Part shown: positions 12,501 to 22,262 of the stretch, piece after piece | How positions within the stretch are numbered: the first letter of the stretch is position 1 | Layout of the letters: each line of letters opens with the position of its first letter | Source of the DNA: Oryzias latipes | Taxonomy: Eukaryota > Chordata > Actinopteri > Beloniformes > Adrianichthyidae | NCBI RefSeq assembly: GCF_002234675.1 | Contig: NC_019862.2 | Location: 19,344,796-19,408,795, forward strand | DNA: 64,000 nucleotides | Reading direction: 5' to 3' | The notes under the pieces: generated by a model | Databases searched by the model: none | What the model was told of the DNA's origin: nothing | Seen by the model: only the letters and a program-made list of their open reading frames with translations | Position numbers and translations under genes: made by a program

Positions 12501-15500
12501 TGAGACTCTTTTCACCTCTAGAACCCTGTTTACAAACTCCCCCTTCAGAATCACTCCTACCCCGTTTCTCTTCCTATCAACACCATGATAGAACAGTTTG
12601 TATCCTCCTCCAATACTACGTGCCTTGCTGCCCTTCCACCTTGTCTCCTGCACACACAGTACATCTACCTTCCTTCTCTCCATCATGTCTGCCAGCTCTC
12701 TGCCTTTCCCTGTCATTGTGCCAACGTTAAGAGTCCCTATTCTCAAACCTATGTTCCTGCCTTTTCCCTTCTCTCTCTGGCCACGGACCCTTCTGCCTCC
12801 TCTCTTTCTTCGACCAACAGTAGTCAAATTTCCACCGACACCCTGTAGGTTAACAGCATCGGTGGCGGTCGTTGTTAACCCGGGCCTCGACCGATCCGGT
12901 ATGTCTAAAGTGGTGTGGATGATTCGCATAGTTATTTTGGCAATTTTTACGCCGGATGCCCTTCCTGACGCAACCCTCTCTATTTATCCGGGCTTGGGAC
13001 CGGCACAGAGGCAACTGGCTTGCAACCCCTGTGGCTAGATTAGCAATTTTCATCTTAATTTTATTTATACAGCACAGACCAAAGGTTTGGACACACCTTC
13101 TCATTCAAATTAATGGGAAGGTGTGTCCAAACCTTTGGTCTGTACTGTATGTGTCCTCCATCATGAGGGGAAAATAGCCACAATAACATGCTGAAAAGAG
13201 TGGGTCTTTAATGTAACATTTTTCTCTTTGTCATTGCAGGTCATCAATAATGCTTGTGCGACCCAGGCCATAGTCAGTGTCCTGCTCAACTGCTCCCATT
13301 CCGACATCGTGCTGGGCGACACACTGTCAGAGTTCCGAGAGTTTTCCCAAAGTTTTGATGCAGCTGTACGTTACTGGTATCTTTTCAGTTCAAGTGGTGT
13401 GGCGGCATCTGCAAAAGATTTATTAGGAAAACACTATCGCCTCGACATTAACAAGATTTTGTTGGCATCTATATTCATTGATGTACATTTTTGTTTCCAT
13501 TCAAACCTGTCGGTTACACAGAAATAGTTTTAAACAACACTCTTATAGTAAATGAATGTAATATTTAGTTGGCATTAAACTAAATGGCTGTGTTCAAAGC
13601 CTGTATTTTTTACAGGATTGGCAACAAGCAAACACATTTTTTAGGATTAAAAAATCAACAATTCAGCACGCAAAAATGACTTGTATTATCAAATAAAATA
13701 TAGATTTTAGCATAACCTGTAGAACATGAGAAAGTGCAGCTGTTTAAAACAAACAATTGAGTGCTGCAGAATTACAAACTGTTATTGTTTTCTATTTGCT
13801 CTTCATATCCATTTTTATTGGGATTCTGTCTCACTTTAAGTGCCACTTTTGCTGTGAAACTTTGATTTAAAACAATAAAAGTAACACAAATAAAATAAAT
13901 ATTGGCTGTTTTAGGTTTTGCGGAACTGTTGTAGACAATGGGCTGTGTACTCGCAGCTCCAAAAGAACTCGTAGATTGTTGCAATTTTTATTCTTTTGTT
14001 TATTTTTTACATTTCTTTGAGTTTTTCAAATTTCTGCCTCAATTTCTCAGCTAACAGCTTTCTTGTCAGTATCCAGGTGTTTTTATTTACATTTCTAAAG
14101 ATATGTATGGAATGCTTTTTTGTTTTTTTTGTTCCACTTCTGTAGTTTTACATCATTGTGCCTCCTCTCTCTTTAGATGAAAGGTTTGGCTCTCAGCAAT
14201 TCAGAGGTGATTCGGCAGGTTCACAACAGCTTTGCCAGGTGGGTTCCATTTAGATGCAACATTATTTAATTTGTTTCATGATCTTTTTTTTCATGTACGA
14301 TGGCAGCGTGACTTTAAGTGAAAGAGCCGTTTGTTTAAGTGCTTGATCTTGTATTTTAAAAAGTACTTCACATACTGGTCCAGTTTTTTTCAAAGTATAG
14401 TAGACCACAAACAAAAAAACTGTCTTTAACTAATGTTCCAGCACAGTTTATTCATTTCCTTGCCCTTATTTTTACATTGCAAACGTATGTTTTTTCTTTG
14501 CTCTGGTTGTCCAGCCTTAATTGTAGAATGTTTTGACTTTTTCTTTTTCAGGCAGCAGATGTTTGAATTTGATGCAAAATCTTCAGCTAAGGACGAAGAC
14601 GCCTTCCACTTTGTCAGCTATGTTCCTGTAAACGGCAGACTGTACGAGCTGGATGGACTTCGAGAGGGACCGATTGATTTGGGTAAAGATTTTTAAATAT
14701 ATTTCTAAAGCACAACTGACCAAACTTTCATCCTTAGTTTAAACTGATGAGGCTCTCTGCAGGTTACCATGGTAGTAGTTATTTCTGTTTCTGTCACCAG
14801 GCGCATGCAACCAAGATGACTGGATCAATGCAGTTCGACCAGTGATTGAGAAGAGAATACAAAAGTAAATAATATTTATTCCCAAGAGAACTATATGTTT
14901 AATTAGGACTAAAGCTGTAAAATTCTGCAACAATTCTAAAATTCTGAGAGCTATGTCTGTTTCTTCCATCAGGTACAGTGAAGGTGAAATCAGGTTCAAC
15001 CTAATGTCGATTGTGTCTGACAGAAAGATGATTTATGAGAAGAAAATTGCAGAACTTCAGGCACAGCTGACTGAGGTTTGTGATAACAAAAGTGTTGAAG
15101 GGCTAAATAATGATTAACTTGCTCTCTTGTGTAGAAGCTGATCCTTATGATGGTTTAATCAAGTTAAATCAGTTTCTGTTCTGTCTTCTATTCTATCATT
15201 GTGGTAATAATGGTTTGACTCTATGAAAACCACTTGTAACCCTTGTGCTATCCTGGGGACTTTAACATTGGGAGTTGGGTCATCTAGACCCATTAGAAAG
15301 TGCACTGAACTTTTTTTCTTTAATGTTTTGTGATCTTCACTGGTGTCCGTGGACTACATGAAATCTTTCCACCTTTATCCACCTTTGTCATGGTAGGGAG
15401 AACACGTCAATGTAAGGGTGGGGTCATCTAAGATAGCACAAGGGATAACTTCGTCTTTCTAGTGAAACATGCTAGTTTTGGCCACTAGAGGGCAGCAAAA

Positions 15501-16210
15501 GCAAAGTTCTAAGACTACTAAACCCGAAATAAAAATGAATAAAAAATTCTAGAGATGTTTTCTGTTGTTTTAAATATTACATGTTGCTGTAATTATTGAG
15601 TTTACTTTTCTGTGAAACAGTTTTGTTCACATGTGTAAGTTTTACAGGCTAAATATTCAATCTGTTCTGTTTACAGGATGAGCCAATGGACACAGACCAG
15701 AGCAGTTCCTTCCTAAGCTCCATCCAGTCAGAAATTGCCAAGTACCAGCTCCTCATTGAGGAAGAAAATCAGAAACTTAAAAGATATAAGGTAGCCTGTC
15801 TTATCAATGTTGTAATTTTTTTGGTCTAAATTTATTATAGCTAGAGCTCTTTTCTCTTTTTCTAGATTGAAAATATTCGACGGAAGCACAATTACCTCCC
15901 TTTTATCATGGAGTTGCTGAAAACACTGGCAGAATACCAGCAATTAATGCCATTGGTAGAGAAGGTAACACCCCCCCTTTTTAATTGTTCATTGACATTT
16001 TAAGCCTTATTTGTTTGATTAAAAGGGAGTTGTTGACACGGTTTAAGGATCCTGATAATTAAATGCAAAAGGGGAGTAACCCAGAGAAATTCATCCTATT
16101 GAATACTTTTAGTAAGACTACAGCTTTGCTCATATGAATGGGAATGTATGTGTTTCTTTCACCAGGCAAAGGAGAAACAAAGTGCTAAAAAAGCTCAAGA
16201 GGCAAAGTGA
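3550..16210 (+). CDS. uchl5: Ubiquitin C-terminal hydrolase L5 / UCH37 (11 coding exons)
   Basis: Cysteine protease that trims ubiquitin chains at the 26S proteasome (recruited by RPN13/ADRM1) and is held inactive in the INO80 remodeller. Coding exons: 3550-3625, 4025-4088, 4171-4276, 13240-13365, 14177-14238, 14552-14682, 14801-14864, 14973-15075, 15677-15790, 15866-15964 and 16166-16210. They total 990 nt in one frame, giving 329 aa, the same length as human. The catalytic set is complete and in human numbering: Q82 (last codon of exon 3), C88 in NNACATQA, H164 in DAFHF and D179 in YELDG. The C terminus has the ULD region and a [13 protein letters not shown] basic tail. Intron 3 (4277-13239) is swollen by nested transposons. 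No TATA box is evident upstream, which fits a housekeeping promoter. Exons 4-11 reappear at 29959-32933 in the duplicated block. Identification is very secure. Confidence 0.97.
5545..5984 (-). pseudogene. L1-type ORF1, C-terminal half
   Basis: Open frame from the hAT junction to the stop at 5545. It includes [20 protein letters not shown], then [10 protein letters not shown], and near the end [20 protein letters not shown] followed by [11 protein letters not shown]. These phrases are characteristic of the RRM and C-terminal domain of LINE ORF1 proteins (Transposase_22 family) in fish. The frame matches the N-terminal half across the hAT insertion, so the insertion alone broke the ORF. Confidence 0.65.
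6371..8018. mobile_element. PIF/Harbinger-like DNA transposon nested in the hAT element
   Basis: Perfect terminal inverted repeats of 23 bp or more, beginning GGGCCTGTTTCAG, occur at 6371-6393 and 7996-8018. They are flanked by a 3-bp CTG duplication (6368-6370 and 8019-8021), as expected for PIF/Harbinger. Near the left end, 6706-6810 (+) encodes [14 protein letters not shown] followed by a basic stretch. This resembles the N-terminal part of HARBI1-like nucleases, but the frame soon leaves the family and no DDE domain follows, so it is a deletion derivative. Confidence 0.7.
6990..7340 (+). repeat. Possible LTR-like or promoter-like insert within the Harbinger element
   Basis: Unlike its surroundings, this block is GC-rich. 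It has a G homopolymer of about 20 at 7065-7083, a TATATA box near 7112, AATAAA near 7150 and then a GC-rich tail. That order resembles U3-R-U5 of an LTR, but I could not define TG...CA ends or a target-site duplication, so this is only a suggestion. Confidence 0.25.
8600..8693 (-). mobile_element. One terminus of a second hAT family
   Basis: Read on the minus strand it begins CAGGGGTCTCAAATTCGTGG, followed by a CCCGCGGGC core. This is the widely dispersed fish/vertebrate hAT-type terminus (CAGGGGTCTCAAA). The matching opposite end is not visible nearby, so this is a truncated copy. Confidence 0.55.
9151..9453 (-). pseudogene. L1-type ORF1, N-terminal half
   Basis: About 101 codons from [12 protein letters not shown]. 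The middle is a predicted coiled coil with heptad-like charged residues ([20 protein letters not shown], then KRLDDVEQQ), followed by NNVILTGVP, a phrase typical of the trimerisation and RRM boundary in L1-type ORF1 proteins. ORF1p is an RNA-binding chaperone for LINE RNA. The frame runs open right up to the hAT terminal repeat at 9150. It lies antisense inside uchl5 intron 3. Confidence 0.65.
9908..13039 (-). mobile_element. Full-length RTE-type LINE with 17-bp target-site duplication
   Basis: The element is about 3.1 kb. It begins (minus strand) with the CTAGCCACAGGGGTTGCAAG leader seen in fish RTE elements and ends with an AAGAAG-rich tail near 9908-9925. Flanks TTAGCAATTTTCATCTT at 9891-9907 and 13040-13056 are identical, marking a target-primed insertion. 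It sits antisense in uchl5 intron 3. Confidence 0.9.
9936..12929 (-). CDS. RTE-type LINE polyprotein: AP endonuclease plus reverse transcriptase
   Basis: One uninterrupted 997-codon ORF. Residues 1-60 are a basic leader. An AP-type endonuclease occupies about 62-305, with [10 protein letters not shown] (63-72), CVQETRW (92-98), GADFNGHVG (198-206), [11 protein letters not shown] (263-273) and a late histidine in [10 protein letters not shown] basic linker follows. The reverse transcriptase spans about 540-850: NYRGIKLMS (590-598), [25 protein letters not shown] (657-667), HQGSALSPF (716-724), the catalytic FADD (747-750) and YLGSTV. The end of the protein has no separate RNase H. The enzyme nicks target DNA and copies its own RNA at the nick. 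All catalytic motifs are intact, so the copy could encode active protein. The clade call (RTE) rests on single-ORF layout, sequence phrases and the short-repeat tail. Its 5' third recurs, with indels, at 28687-29762. Confidence 0.92.
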   Translation of the reverse strand: MRIIHTTLDIPDRSRPGLTTTATDAVNLQGVGGNLTTVGRRKRGGRRVRGQREKGKGRNIGLRIGTLNVGTMTGKGRELADMMERRKVDVLCVQETRWKGSKARSIGGGYKLFYHGVDRKRNGVGVILKGEFVNRVLEVKRVSDRMMSLKLEIEGVMVNVVSGYAPQVGCELEVKERFWSELDEVIESFPRGERVVIGADFNGHVGEGNRGDEEVMGRFGVKERNLEGQMVVDFAKRMEMAVVNTYFQKREEHRVTYRSGGRSTQVDYILCRRGHLREVNDCKVVVGESVARQHRMVVCKMTLEVRKKKRGKTEKKTKWWKLQNEETCEEFRQKLRQVLGGQDELPDDWETTAEIIRETGRKVLGVSSGKRKDGKETWWWNEEVQECVQRKRLAKKKWDVERTEEGRQEYKEAQRRVKREVAKAKQKAYDELYDRLDTKEGEKDLYRLARQRDRDGKDVQQVRVIKDRDGKVLTTQESVQKRWKEYFEELMNVENDRERREEDVVVVEQEVAEIGKDEVRKALKRMKSGKAVGPDEVPVEVWKCLGETAVEFLTRLFNRILESEKMPEEWRRSVLVPIFKNKGDTQNCSNYRGIKLMSHTMKLWERVVEARLRKKVEICEQQYGFMPRKSTTDAIFALRMLMEKYRDGQKELHCVFVDLEKAYDRVPREELWYCMRLSGVAEKYVRVVQDMYERSMTVVRCAVGQTEEFKVEVGLHQGSALSPFLFAMLMDRLTDEVRQESPWTMMFADDIVICSESREQVEEQLERWRFALERRGMKVSHSKTEYMCLNERDQGRSVRLQGAEVKKVQEFKYLGSTVQCDGECGKEVKRRVQAGWSGWRKVSGVLCDRRVSARLKGKVYKTVVRPALLYGLETVAVRQRQEAEMEVAEMKMLRFSLGVTRLDRIRNEYIRGTAHVACVRDKVREARLRWFGHVQRRDSGYIGRRMLEMELPGRRARGRPKRRYMDVLTEDMKLANVRVEDVHDRVRWKRMIRCGDP
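13068..13149. mobile_element. Hairpin MITE (mariner/Tc1-like termini)
   Basis: Perfect 26-bp inverted arms at 13074-13099 and 13118-13143 contain CCAAAGGTTTGGACACACC, a phrase common in vertebrate mariner/Tc1-type elements. They enclose an 18-nt loop and are flanked by TA dinucleotides. The transcript would fold into a near-complete hairpin. The duplicated block has it at 29791-29870 with small deletions. Confidence 0.65.
15240..15444. mobile_element. piggyBac-like MITE in uchl5 intron 8
   Basis: Perfect 13-bp terminal inverted repeats CCCTTGTGCTATC at 15240-15252 and 15432-15444 enclose about 180 bp of non-coding sequence. Flanks GTAA and ATAA are close to the TTAA target of piggyBac elements. 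It also contains a sub-terminal GGGTCATCTA direct repeat near each end. Confidence 0.6.
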
Positions 16211-16460
16211 ACGAGAGACGCCACCAAGAGAAGCTTGTGATCCCACGCAGAAACGCACGAAGAACGGCAGTCCCCTTCACTGAGCAGCGTAATCCTGTTT
16301 GACAGCAGCTATGACAGCCATGTGGGCGTCGCTCTCACACCATGCAGCCACAGCGAACTGCACAGACTGCCCAGCATAAATTATCATTGTCACCATGTGT
16401 GTTCATCAGCTGTAATGCATGATTGAAGGAAAATTGTACCATGTTCTGTCCTATTTTCAT

Positions 16461-16466
16461 AATAAA
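16461..16466 (+). terminator. uchl5: uchl5 polyadenylation signal
   Basis: AATAAA about 250 nt after the uchl5 stop codon, followed by a T/GT-rich stretch. A second copy sits at 33184-33189 in the duplicated block. Confidence 0.6.
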
Positions 16467-16479
16467 AACGTCCTAATGT

Positions 16480-19400
16480 TTGTGAATTTTTTGCTTTCTG
16501 TTTTATTTTTCATATTCTCAGTCTATTATATAGTTAGGAGAATATTATTTGGCAATAGTGGATCTTTGGCTCCACCTGCTGTTGAGATATTGCAACACCA
16601 GAGGCTGTTTTCAATTTCAGTAAGCCACATGTTGACCTGGGAAGCTGTGGGGGGAAAAAAATCCCTGAAATCTTAGTTTCACATTTTATAAAGAAGGTGA
16701 TGTGGCTTAAAAATGCAAAATCACACCAAGAAAAAATGAAATGGGTGACTTGGTATGGATTTAAAATGACAAAACAAGTAAAATGCAAGAGTATTTAGGA
16801 TATATTGGGGTTATTGTAAAGTTTCTCCTGACAAACCGTTCAAAGCAAAAATAAATGATCCCTTAAGTTATGTACAGTGTGACCATTGCTTGGTGCTTTT
16901 TTAGTCTAAATTGTGCATTTATGTTGCGGTTTTTAGAACATTTAAGAATAAAAATAGGTACCTTTGGCCTTATTTTTAAAAAATAAAATGATTGTTCTTT
17001 TGTGATCATAATAAATGCAGTCTCAATCATTTTATATAGCTAAAGGTTTAGGCATAATTTCCATAATAAAAAGTTAAAGCCCCAAATCCTTTTTTCTCTT
17101 ATTCCTGAATGCCTGATATCCAGCCTTTGTGATTTTTTTAAATGTCACAGTTTCCTCAGTATAACTAACCTTTCTGTTGGCTATGTCACACATTTTTTGA
17201 CTCAGACAGTGTAATAATGCAGGAAACAGATTCTGTAGATATGTATCCTTCTGAGTTTGATTCCCCATCTTAAACCATGGTCACGAGTGGATCCATAAAG
17301 GTTTAAGCACAGACAATTTTCCACAAGTAAGTTTTCTAAAATAAATATTTGCAGAATTTAAACAGAGATCGGGTCAGAGTGACTTTTTTTAAAGGTCAGT
17401 GTGACATCTGAGTTCAGTTATGTCTAAGGATGGGAACTTGGAGAAGTAGAACTTCTGCCCCTCGTGTCACGCCTGCAGGCTGGACGTCTGAAGGCTTGTA
17501 AATCCTGAGCTATCTGCGGTCAGCTGACCAGATTTGGACTGACGCGGTTTGCTTCTAAATTTAAACCGAGTGTTTACATATATGCACCTAAGTACTTCTT
17601 GGAATGCCTCCCAGATCGCTCATGGCAACCAATGAAAACGTTTTCCCATCCGCTCTATAAAAGAACAACGTGTGTTTGTATTGTACCTCTCGAGAAATGT
17701 GCGTGAGCCATTTACGTGAATTTCACTTTTGCACTTGGGCCCTCACTCTCCACGCTGTTCTCACTTCCCCATTAACCTCAGCAATGATCCGGGCTCGTCG
17801 TGACCTTTGCATCTGGCTGAGGTCACACAACAAAGTGGTGCATGAGGTAGACAGGGACACAGATGCAACAAAAACATACAATTAAGTCCCAAAAATAACC
17901 AGACTGCTGCGTAATGGAATTTCACCTAGGTTGGCCAACTTGAGGGGTCGAGGAAAGTTTTTTTGTTCTGCTCAGGAGCACACAGAGCACTAGAACTGTA
18001 AGAAAGCACCATTTGTGCAGATACACCTAAAACTCCCGCAGGGTGCTGTGCTTGTGCTTCATATTATAATGAATATAAATGGTAAATTGAGGGAAATACA
18101 ACAAAACAGCACAGAAACATTATTGCTATGTTAAAACGCCCAATGGAGGATTAAAAAATTTCAAAGGTTTTTGAAGGTAAATTTTGTCCGTTTTATACAT
18201 AAAAGCTTACTGTTTTGTAGTTGCACTTATAAATGTGCATATAAATAAAACACCTTTCTTTTTTTTAGTAAAGACAAACTCTCAATGCTTTATACCTTTT
18301 TGATTTTTTTATTTTTTTTTGCTGCTGTAACCTAAATGCCAGCACAGCTCATCATCCTGGAGTAGTTGTCACTGTGAAGGAGGATCTACTCTCCTCATGA
18401 CAGCAGGGTCTGAGCACGGAGCAGAAGCTGTCAGGAACGCCGCCCGTGCATCCCGTTCCTTGTCAGCCTTCAGAGCAGACAGGAGCACGGCAGGAAGCTG
18501 CTGTCACAGACATGAAATACTTGAATCACTGGAGAATGACTGATACGTTACATAAAGAAAGATGTAACAAAAGGATTAGGTGCTGTTGGTTCACGACGAC
18601 ATGCAACTCTAAATATATCTCCTTTATTTTAAGTCAAAGAAGTCGCAGATCGATATCTAAAGGAACCTTGTGACGAAAGCAAACTTGTGCCACGTTTGCC
18701 TTCTTTCCCCCTATCATTGAGACAAATCATTGTGTTTAAGCCTGACTGTGTTAAATTATTACCAGACTTAAATTCTCCTAAGACATATGAGGACAAAAAA
18801 AACAACAAAAACACTCAGCACAGGAATATAAGAGAATGGGACGTTCTAGAAAGCCCAAACTGCTGAGTGCCACAGATGGTTAAAAGTGGAGTGCATTTAC
18901 CAGCAAAGTCAAGACAATTCTAGCTCTTTTATTACTTATAAAATTAGATTAGATCATAGACTTTGAGTCTGATTGTTGAGCTTAAAAAAAATACGAACTA
19001 AAAGCTTCAATTAGAACCCACAAGGTTTTGCTTTTATTTATTCTTCTTTTTAGAATCATACAGTTTCCCCAAAATAAAAGTATAACCCCTCAGCTTTTTT
19101 CTGCTTATTTAATATAAGCCAAAACAGAAATCCCCACGTTGAAAAGAATATTTATTATTGCCTTCACATTAAATACACATTTTCTATAAGTCATGGGTAA
19201 CAATAAATATTTTTGGGGGATACAATTTAAGTAAGATATGCATGAAAAATGATTGTAAAATACATAGACGTCACAAATCAAAGCATTAAAAACACATTTT
19301 ATTACAAGGGCAGTCCAGCTGCTGAAGCTTAAATATACACGCTGAATCTTTTTACAGTATGTTTTCACAAATTTTCAGGCCAAAAAATGCCATCACCAGT

Positions 19401-19908
19401 AACTGTGGACGTTTATATAAAAATCAGATTGGCACTTATTGTGTAAACACGCACACACACACAAAACAATACAGGAAGTGTATGATTTTAACAAAAAATG
19501 AACAAAAAAAATACATTCAGCGTCACTGTCGGCATTATGTTAGACTATGTATGAAAACTTAATTTGTGCATTTTTTTTATGTTAAAACAGCAACAAAAAA
19601 AAACCCTGAACATTATCAGGATTTGAAAGTGTGCCTTTGCAAAATACTTTGGATTTAAAAAAGTAGCAATGAAAATGTGATAAGCAGGTGATGAAATGTT
19701 GCCTTGGTCTTGTGTTGAGCACCTGATGCAGCACCCCATCGCAGCCAGCCTCATCCACCCAGCTCCCTCTAAAACCCCACACTCAGCTAGGGGCTTCACG
19801 TTCAAATTTTCCACACTTGCTATCCTGAGCCAGGGCCTGGAGTGAACACCATTCCCCTTCAGTTTCACAGCAGTAAACAAATGACTTCAGGAGGGGGAGT
19901 ATGTTTGA
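16480..19908. other. Interval between convergent uchl5 and rgs2
   Basis: No gene is recognised. The right part (about 19100-19908) is likely the rgs2 3' UTR on the minus strand; several AATAAA hexamers (minus) lie near 19140-19215, together with AU-rich ATTTA motifs. A TATAAAAG sequence at about 17656 has no ORF behind it that I can support. Confidence 0.5.
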
Positions 19909-21172
19909 CTAGGACTTGATATGCTCTTCCTTTGCTCTTGCAGCTGCAAAGAGTTCTTTGTAGAAGTCGGAATGGATGAACCTGGGGTACGCGTTGTTCT
20001 CCATGAGGCTGTAGACCTTCTTCTGAGCTGCCAGGAAGCTTGTTGTTGTGGGGTCATCAAGACTCTGAATGATGTTATCTCTCGTTTGATAATCCAGGTT
20101 TATCTAAAAACAGGAGCAAGCTCAGAATGATCCTCTGGTGTTTTCATTTCTGCCAGACTTACTTTCATTTCTAGAACTCGAAAACACTTGAAATGAAATT
20201 GACAAATTATTGATTTGTTTACCTCCTTGGGAGCGTCGGGTTTGATGAACTCCTTATACATCTTTTTGGCCTTCGTCACTTTTTCTCTGCGTGTTTTCAG
20301 CAACTTGAAGTCCTCGCAGGCCATCCAAAACTCGATATTCTCCTCGCAGAACTCTGACTTAAGATATAGGCGGAAGGCTGTTTTCCCATCTGCAGAGGAA
20401 GTAGATAAAGAAGGAGATAGGTGTGAGAGATGAACGCTGGCTGCATTCCCATTACTGGGGAGTAAAGTAGGCGCATGGGAGAACTATTTTACTGCTGCTA
20501 ATAAACCGCTTTTATTTAGCTTTTAGTAACTATGTGACCTTTGAGGCTTTTTTATGCAATAATGTTCACCGGAGATGAATAATACTTACATTTATGGTTG
20601 AGTAGTTTGTCTAGTGACTGCGCCCATTGGTTCACGTCATCAACACTTGGCCTGAGGGCAGAGAACAGGATAATTTTAGCTCAGACAACTACTTGTAATG
20701 TCAATACAGATTTTTTTCCACTGATTACCACTGCAGAGTATTCTTAAGTTGTATTAAACCTTTGTCTTGTACATATTTTGTACATTTCATTATAACTATG
20801 TCATGGTTGTTTTCATGAGGGCATGCAATTGCAAAAGGTTTGCATAACTTTGTTAGGTTTAAAAGACACATTTTCTTTTTTTTTTTTTAAATTTCTCTCA
20901 CCCGTATGGTTTTTTTCTCCTCAAGGCCAGTCTGGGCTGGGGGTTCCTATTCAGCAGAAACTGGATTTTGTTGTTCCAGTTTTTCCTTCTGTTAACAAAA
21001 AGAGCACCTACGTCAGTGTTTCAAAGACGATCAGTTTTTTCAAACGTTGATCATGATCAGAAATGTCTTGCATAAATTGAGCATTGACTTACTTTTTCAC
21101 CTTCTTCTCTGCAGACATCTCAGTAGGTTTCTCGGTTTCAGTAAAAGCCATGTGGTTGGATACCTCTCTCAT
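19909..21172 (-). CDS. rgs2: Regulator of G-protein signalling 2 (five coding exons), left copy
   Basis: GTPase-activating protein that ends signalling by heterotrimeric G-protein alpha subunits; mammalian RGS2 prefers Galpha-q. Coding exons, minus strand: 21172-21093, 20988-20902, 20651-20590, 20389-20223 and 20103-19909 (80+87+62+167+195 nt; 196 aa). The N terminus is basic (EKKVKKRKNWNNKIQFLL), like the membrane-binding amphipathic helix of RGS2. The RGS domain starts at WAQSLDKLL, with LKSEFCEENIEFW, ACEDFK and AQKKVYSLMENNAYPRF, all close to RGS2. The cysteine in SEFCEEN and the second Asn in MENNAYPRF match human RGS2 C106 and N184, which favour Galpha-q. The E191 position is His. Start chosen downstream of the TATA box; later in-frame ATGs at 21151 and 21118 are possible. 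An identical copy lies at 36632-37895. Confidence 0.93.
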
Positions 21173-21213
21173 AATCCAGCTCGTTTTCTTCTCCTTTGCC
21201 TGTTGGAGCTCTG

Positions 21214-21256
21214 CTATATAATCTAAGTGGCTGGGGTGGGGGCGGAGGCGGAGCTT
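21214..21256 (-). promoter_or_regulatory. rgs2: rgs2 core promoter: TATA box and GC boxes
   Basis: On the minus strand TATATAG lies at 21220-21214. Just upstream, 21235-21256 holds GC-box-like CCGCCTCCGCCCCCACCCC. The spacing predicts transcription start near 21190, only about 20 nt before the first in-frame ATG at 21172. Confidence 0.6.
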
Positions 21257-21735
21257 AGAACTCAGAGCTATCCTCCCATAACTCCAAGGCCCTGAGGCAA
21301 TGTTGAGGCTCATTCAAGCATAAACATCATCTCTCCGTAGACATCATGTGGGCTGCCAATTTTAAGAGTAGGGGCAGCACGTGACGCTCATTTCACACAC
21401 TGAAAATAAAGTTTTGCTGGAAAGTTATCAAGCTAGTTTGTTCTGCTTTAGGCCAGTTTTGTGACTCATTTAGATGAGAAAAATAATGGATTTTGTTAAG
21501 TATCAACAATGGTTATTCTGATGCAATCATTGATCTTAAATTGCCTGTTTTAAAGATTCAAAATGAAAACTACTAATTACTGTCAGCCTGCTTTAGCCCT
21601 GCCCAAGTGAATGGCTCATTGATGTTTGAAAACACTACTTTCGTCGCTTGTGTTTAGGATGTTACTCAGAAAAGGGTGCACGTGTGCTGGTATGCAGAAA
21701 GACACATTCAGTACAGTCAGGATGATGTGATATGA

Positions 21736-21743
21736 TGACGTCA
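21736..21743. promoter_or_regulatory. rgs2: Perfect CRE (TGACGTCA) upstream of rgs2
   Basis: Palindromic cAMP-response element about 560 bp upstream of the rgs2 start codon. An E-box CACGTG lies at 21378-21383 between it and the promoter. Mammalian RGS2 is known to be cAMP-inducible. Whether this site is used here is inference. Confidence 0.4.
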
Positions 21744-21835
21744 CAGGGTGAGGCTCAAAGAATTTGTGAACGCAAGCAGGTTTTACTTTAAACTGAATGC
21801 CCTAACAAAGCATCTACCAGTTGTATAGATTAAGT

Positions 21836-22262
21836 TAAAGACCCACTCCAATGAAAATTGGGTTTTTGGTGATTTTAACATGTTCTTGTAGCATTTTTTG
21901 TATGATGGAGGATATATTCTGAAATAAAGAGGAATAAAACTGTTTTCCTGAGTATTTCTTTATTCAGATTGTACAATCGGCAGGCCACAAGCTCCCTTCT
22001 CTGCTCCATTATGATGCATCTACTTGCAGACAAAAAGATTCACGTCTGTCTTTGTTTTCCCCGTTCGCGCTGGCATCTGGCTCAAAACTGTAATCCTGCT
22101 CAATATGTTCGGTGCACCACTCATGTTAGCCTGGGGTTGCTGAGGAGCTGTAAGCTAGTGGAAGAGAGTGTAGACAAAGGGTTGATGGGAAATGAGGGCA
22201 GGCTTACTCCGCACCAACAGTTCAAACAACTCTGAGAGGAATTTTAAATGAACTTCTGCCGC
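21836..22262 (-). repeat. Dispersed repeat family member (inverted)
   Basis: Starts TAAAGACCCACTCCAATGAA and continues through GATGGAGGATAT, CCACAAGCTCCC, TGCATC and TAAGCTAGTGGAAGAGAGT. It is the reverse orientation of the copies at 48810-49206 and 9540-13213. Its duplicate is at 38559-38985. It encodes nothing I recognise. Confidence 0.6.

Larger units (their letters stand above)
9540..13213 (+). repeat. Dispersed repeat family member, split by the RTE LINE and a MITE
   Basis: 9540-9907 and 13040-13213 together match the arrangement of the copy at 48810-49206 and, inverted, the copy at 21836-22262. Shared blocks are CCCATCATCC, a CTAGCTTACAGCTCCT-like block, GCCAGATG(C/A)CAACTC, GCTTTTTCCA, AACTCAGAAAT and the end AGTGGGTCTTTA. 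The two halves are separated by the RTE LINE (9908-13039) and contain the MITE at 13068-13149. I do not know the class of this repeat. Confidence 0.55.

Noticed and set aside
10600-12848. Several plus-strand open frames of 60-160 codons
   Set aside because: They are antisense shadows of the RTE LINE ORF; compositions are Ser/Pro/Leu-rich with no family motifs.
21089-21313. Longer rgs2 N terminus starting at 21313
   Set aside because: This reading would run through the GC boxes and TATA box, so it lies upstream of the predicted transcript start.
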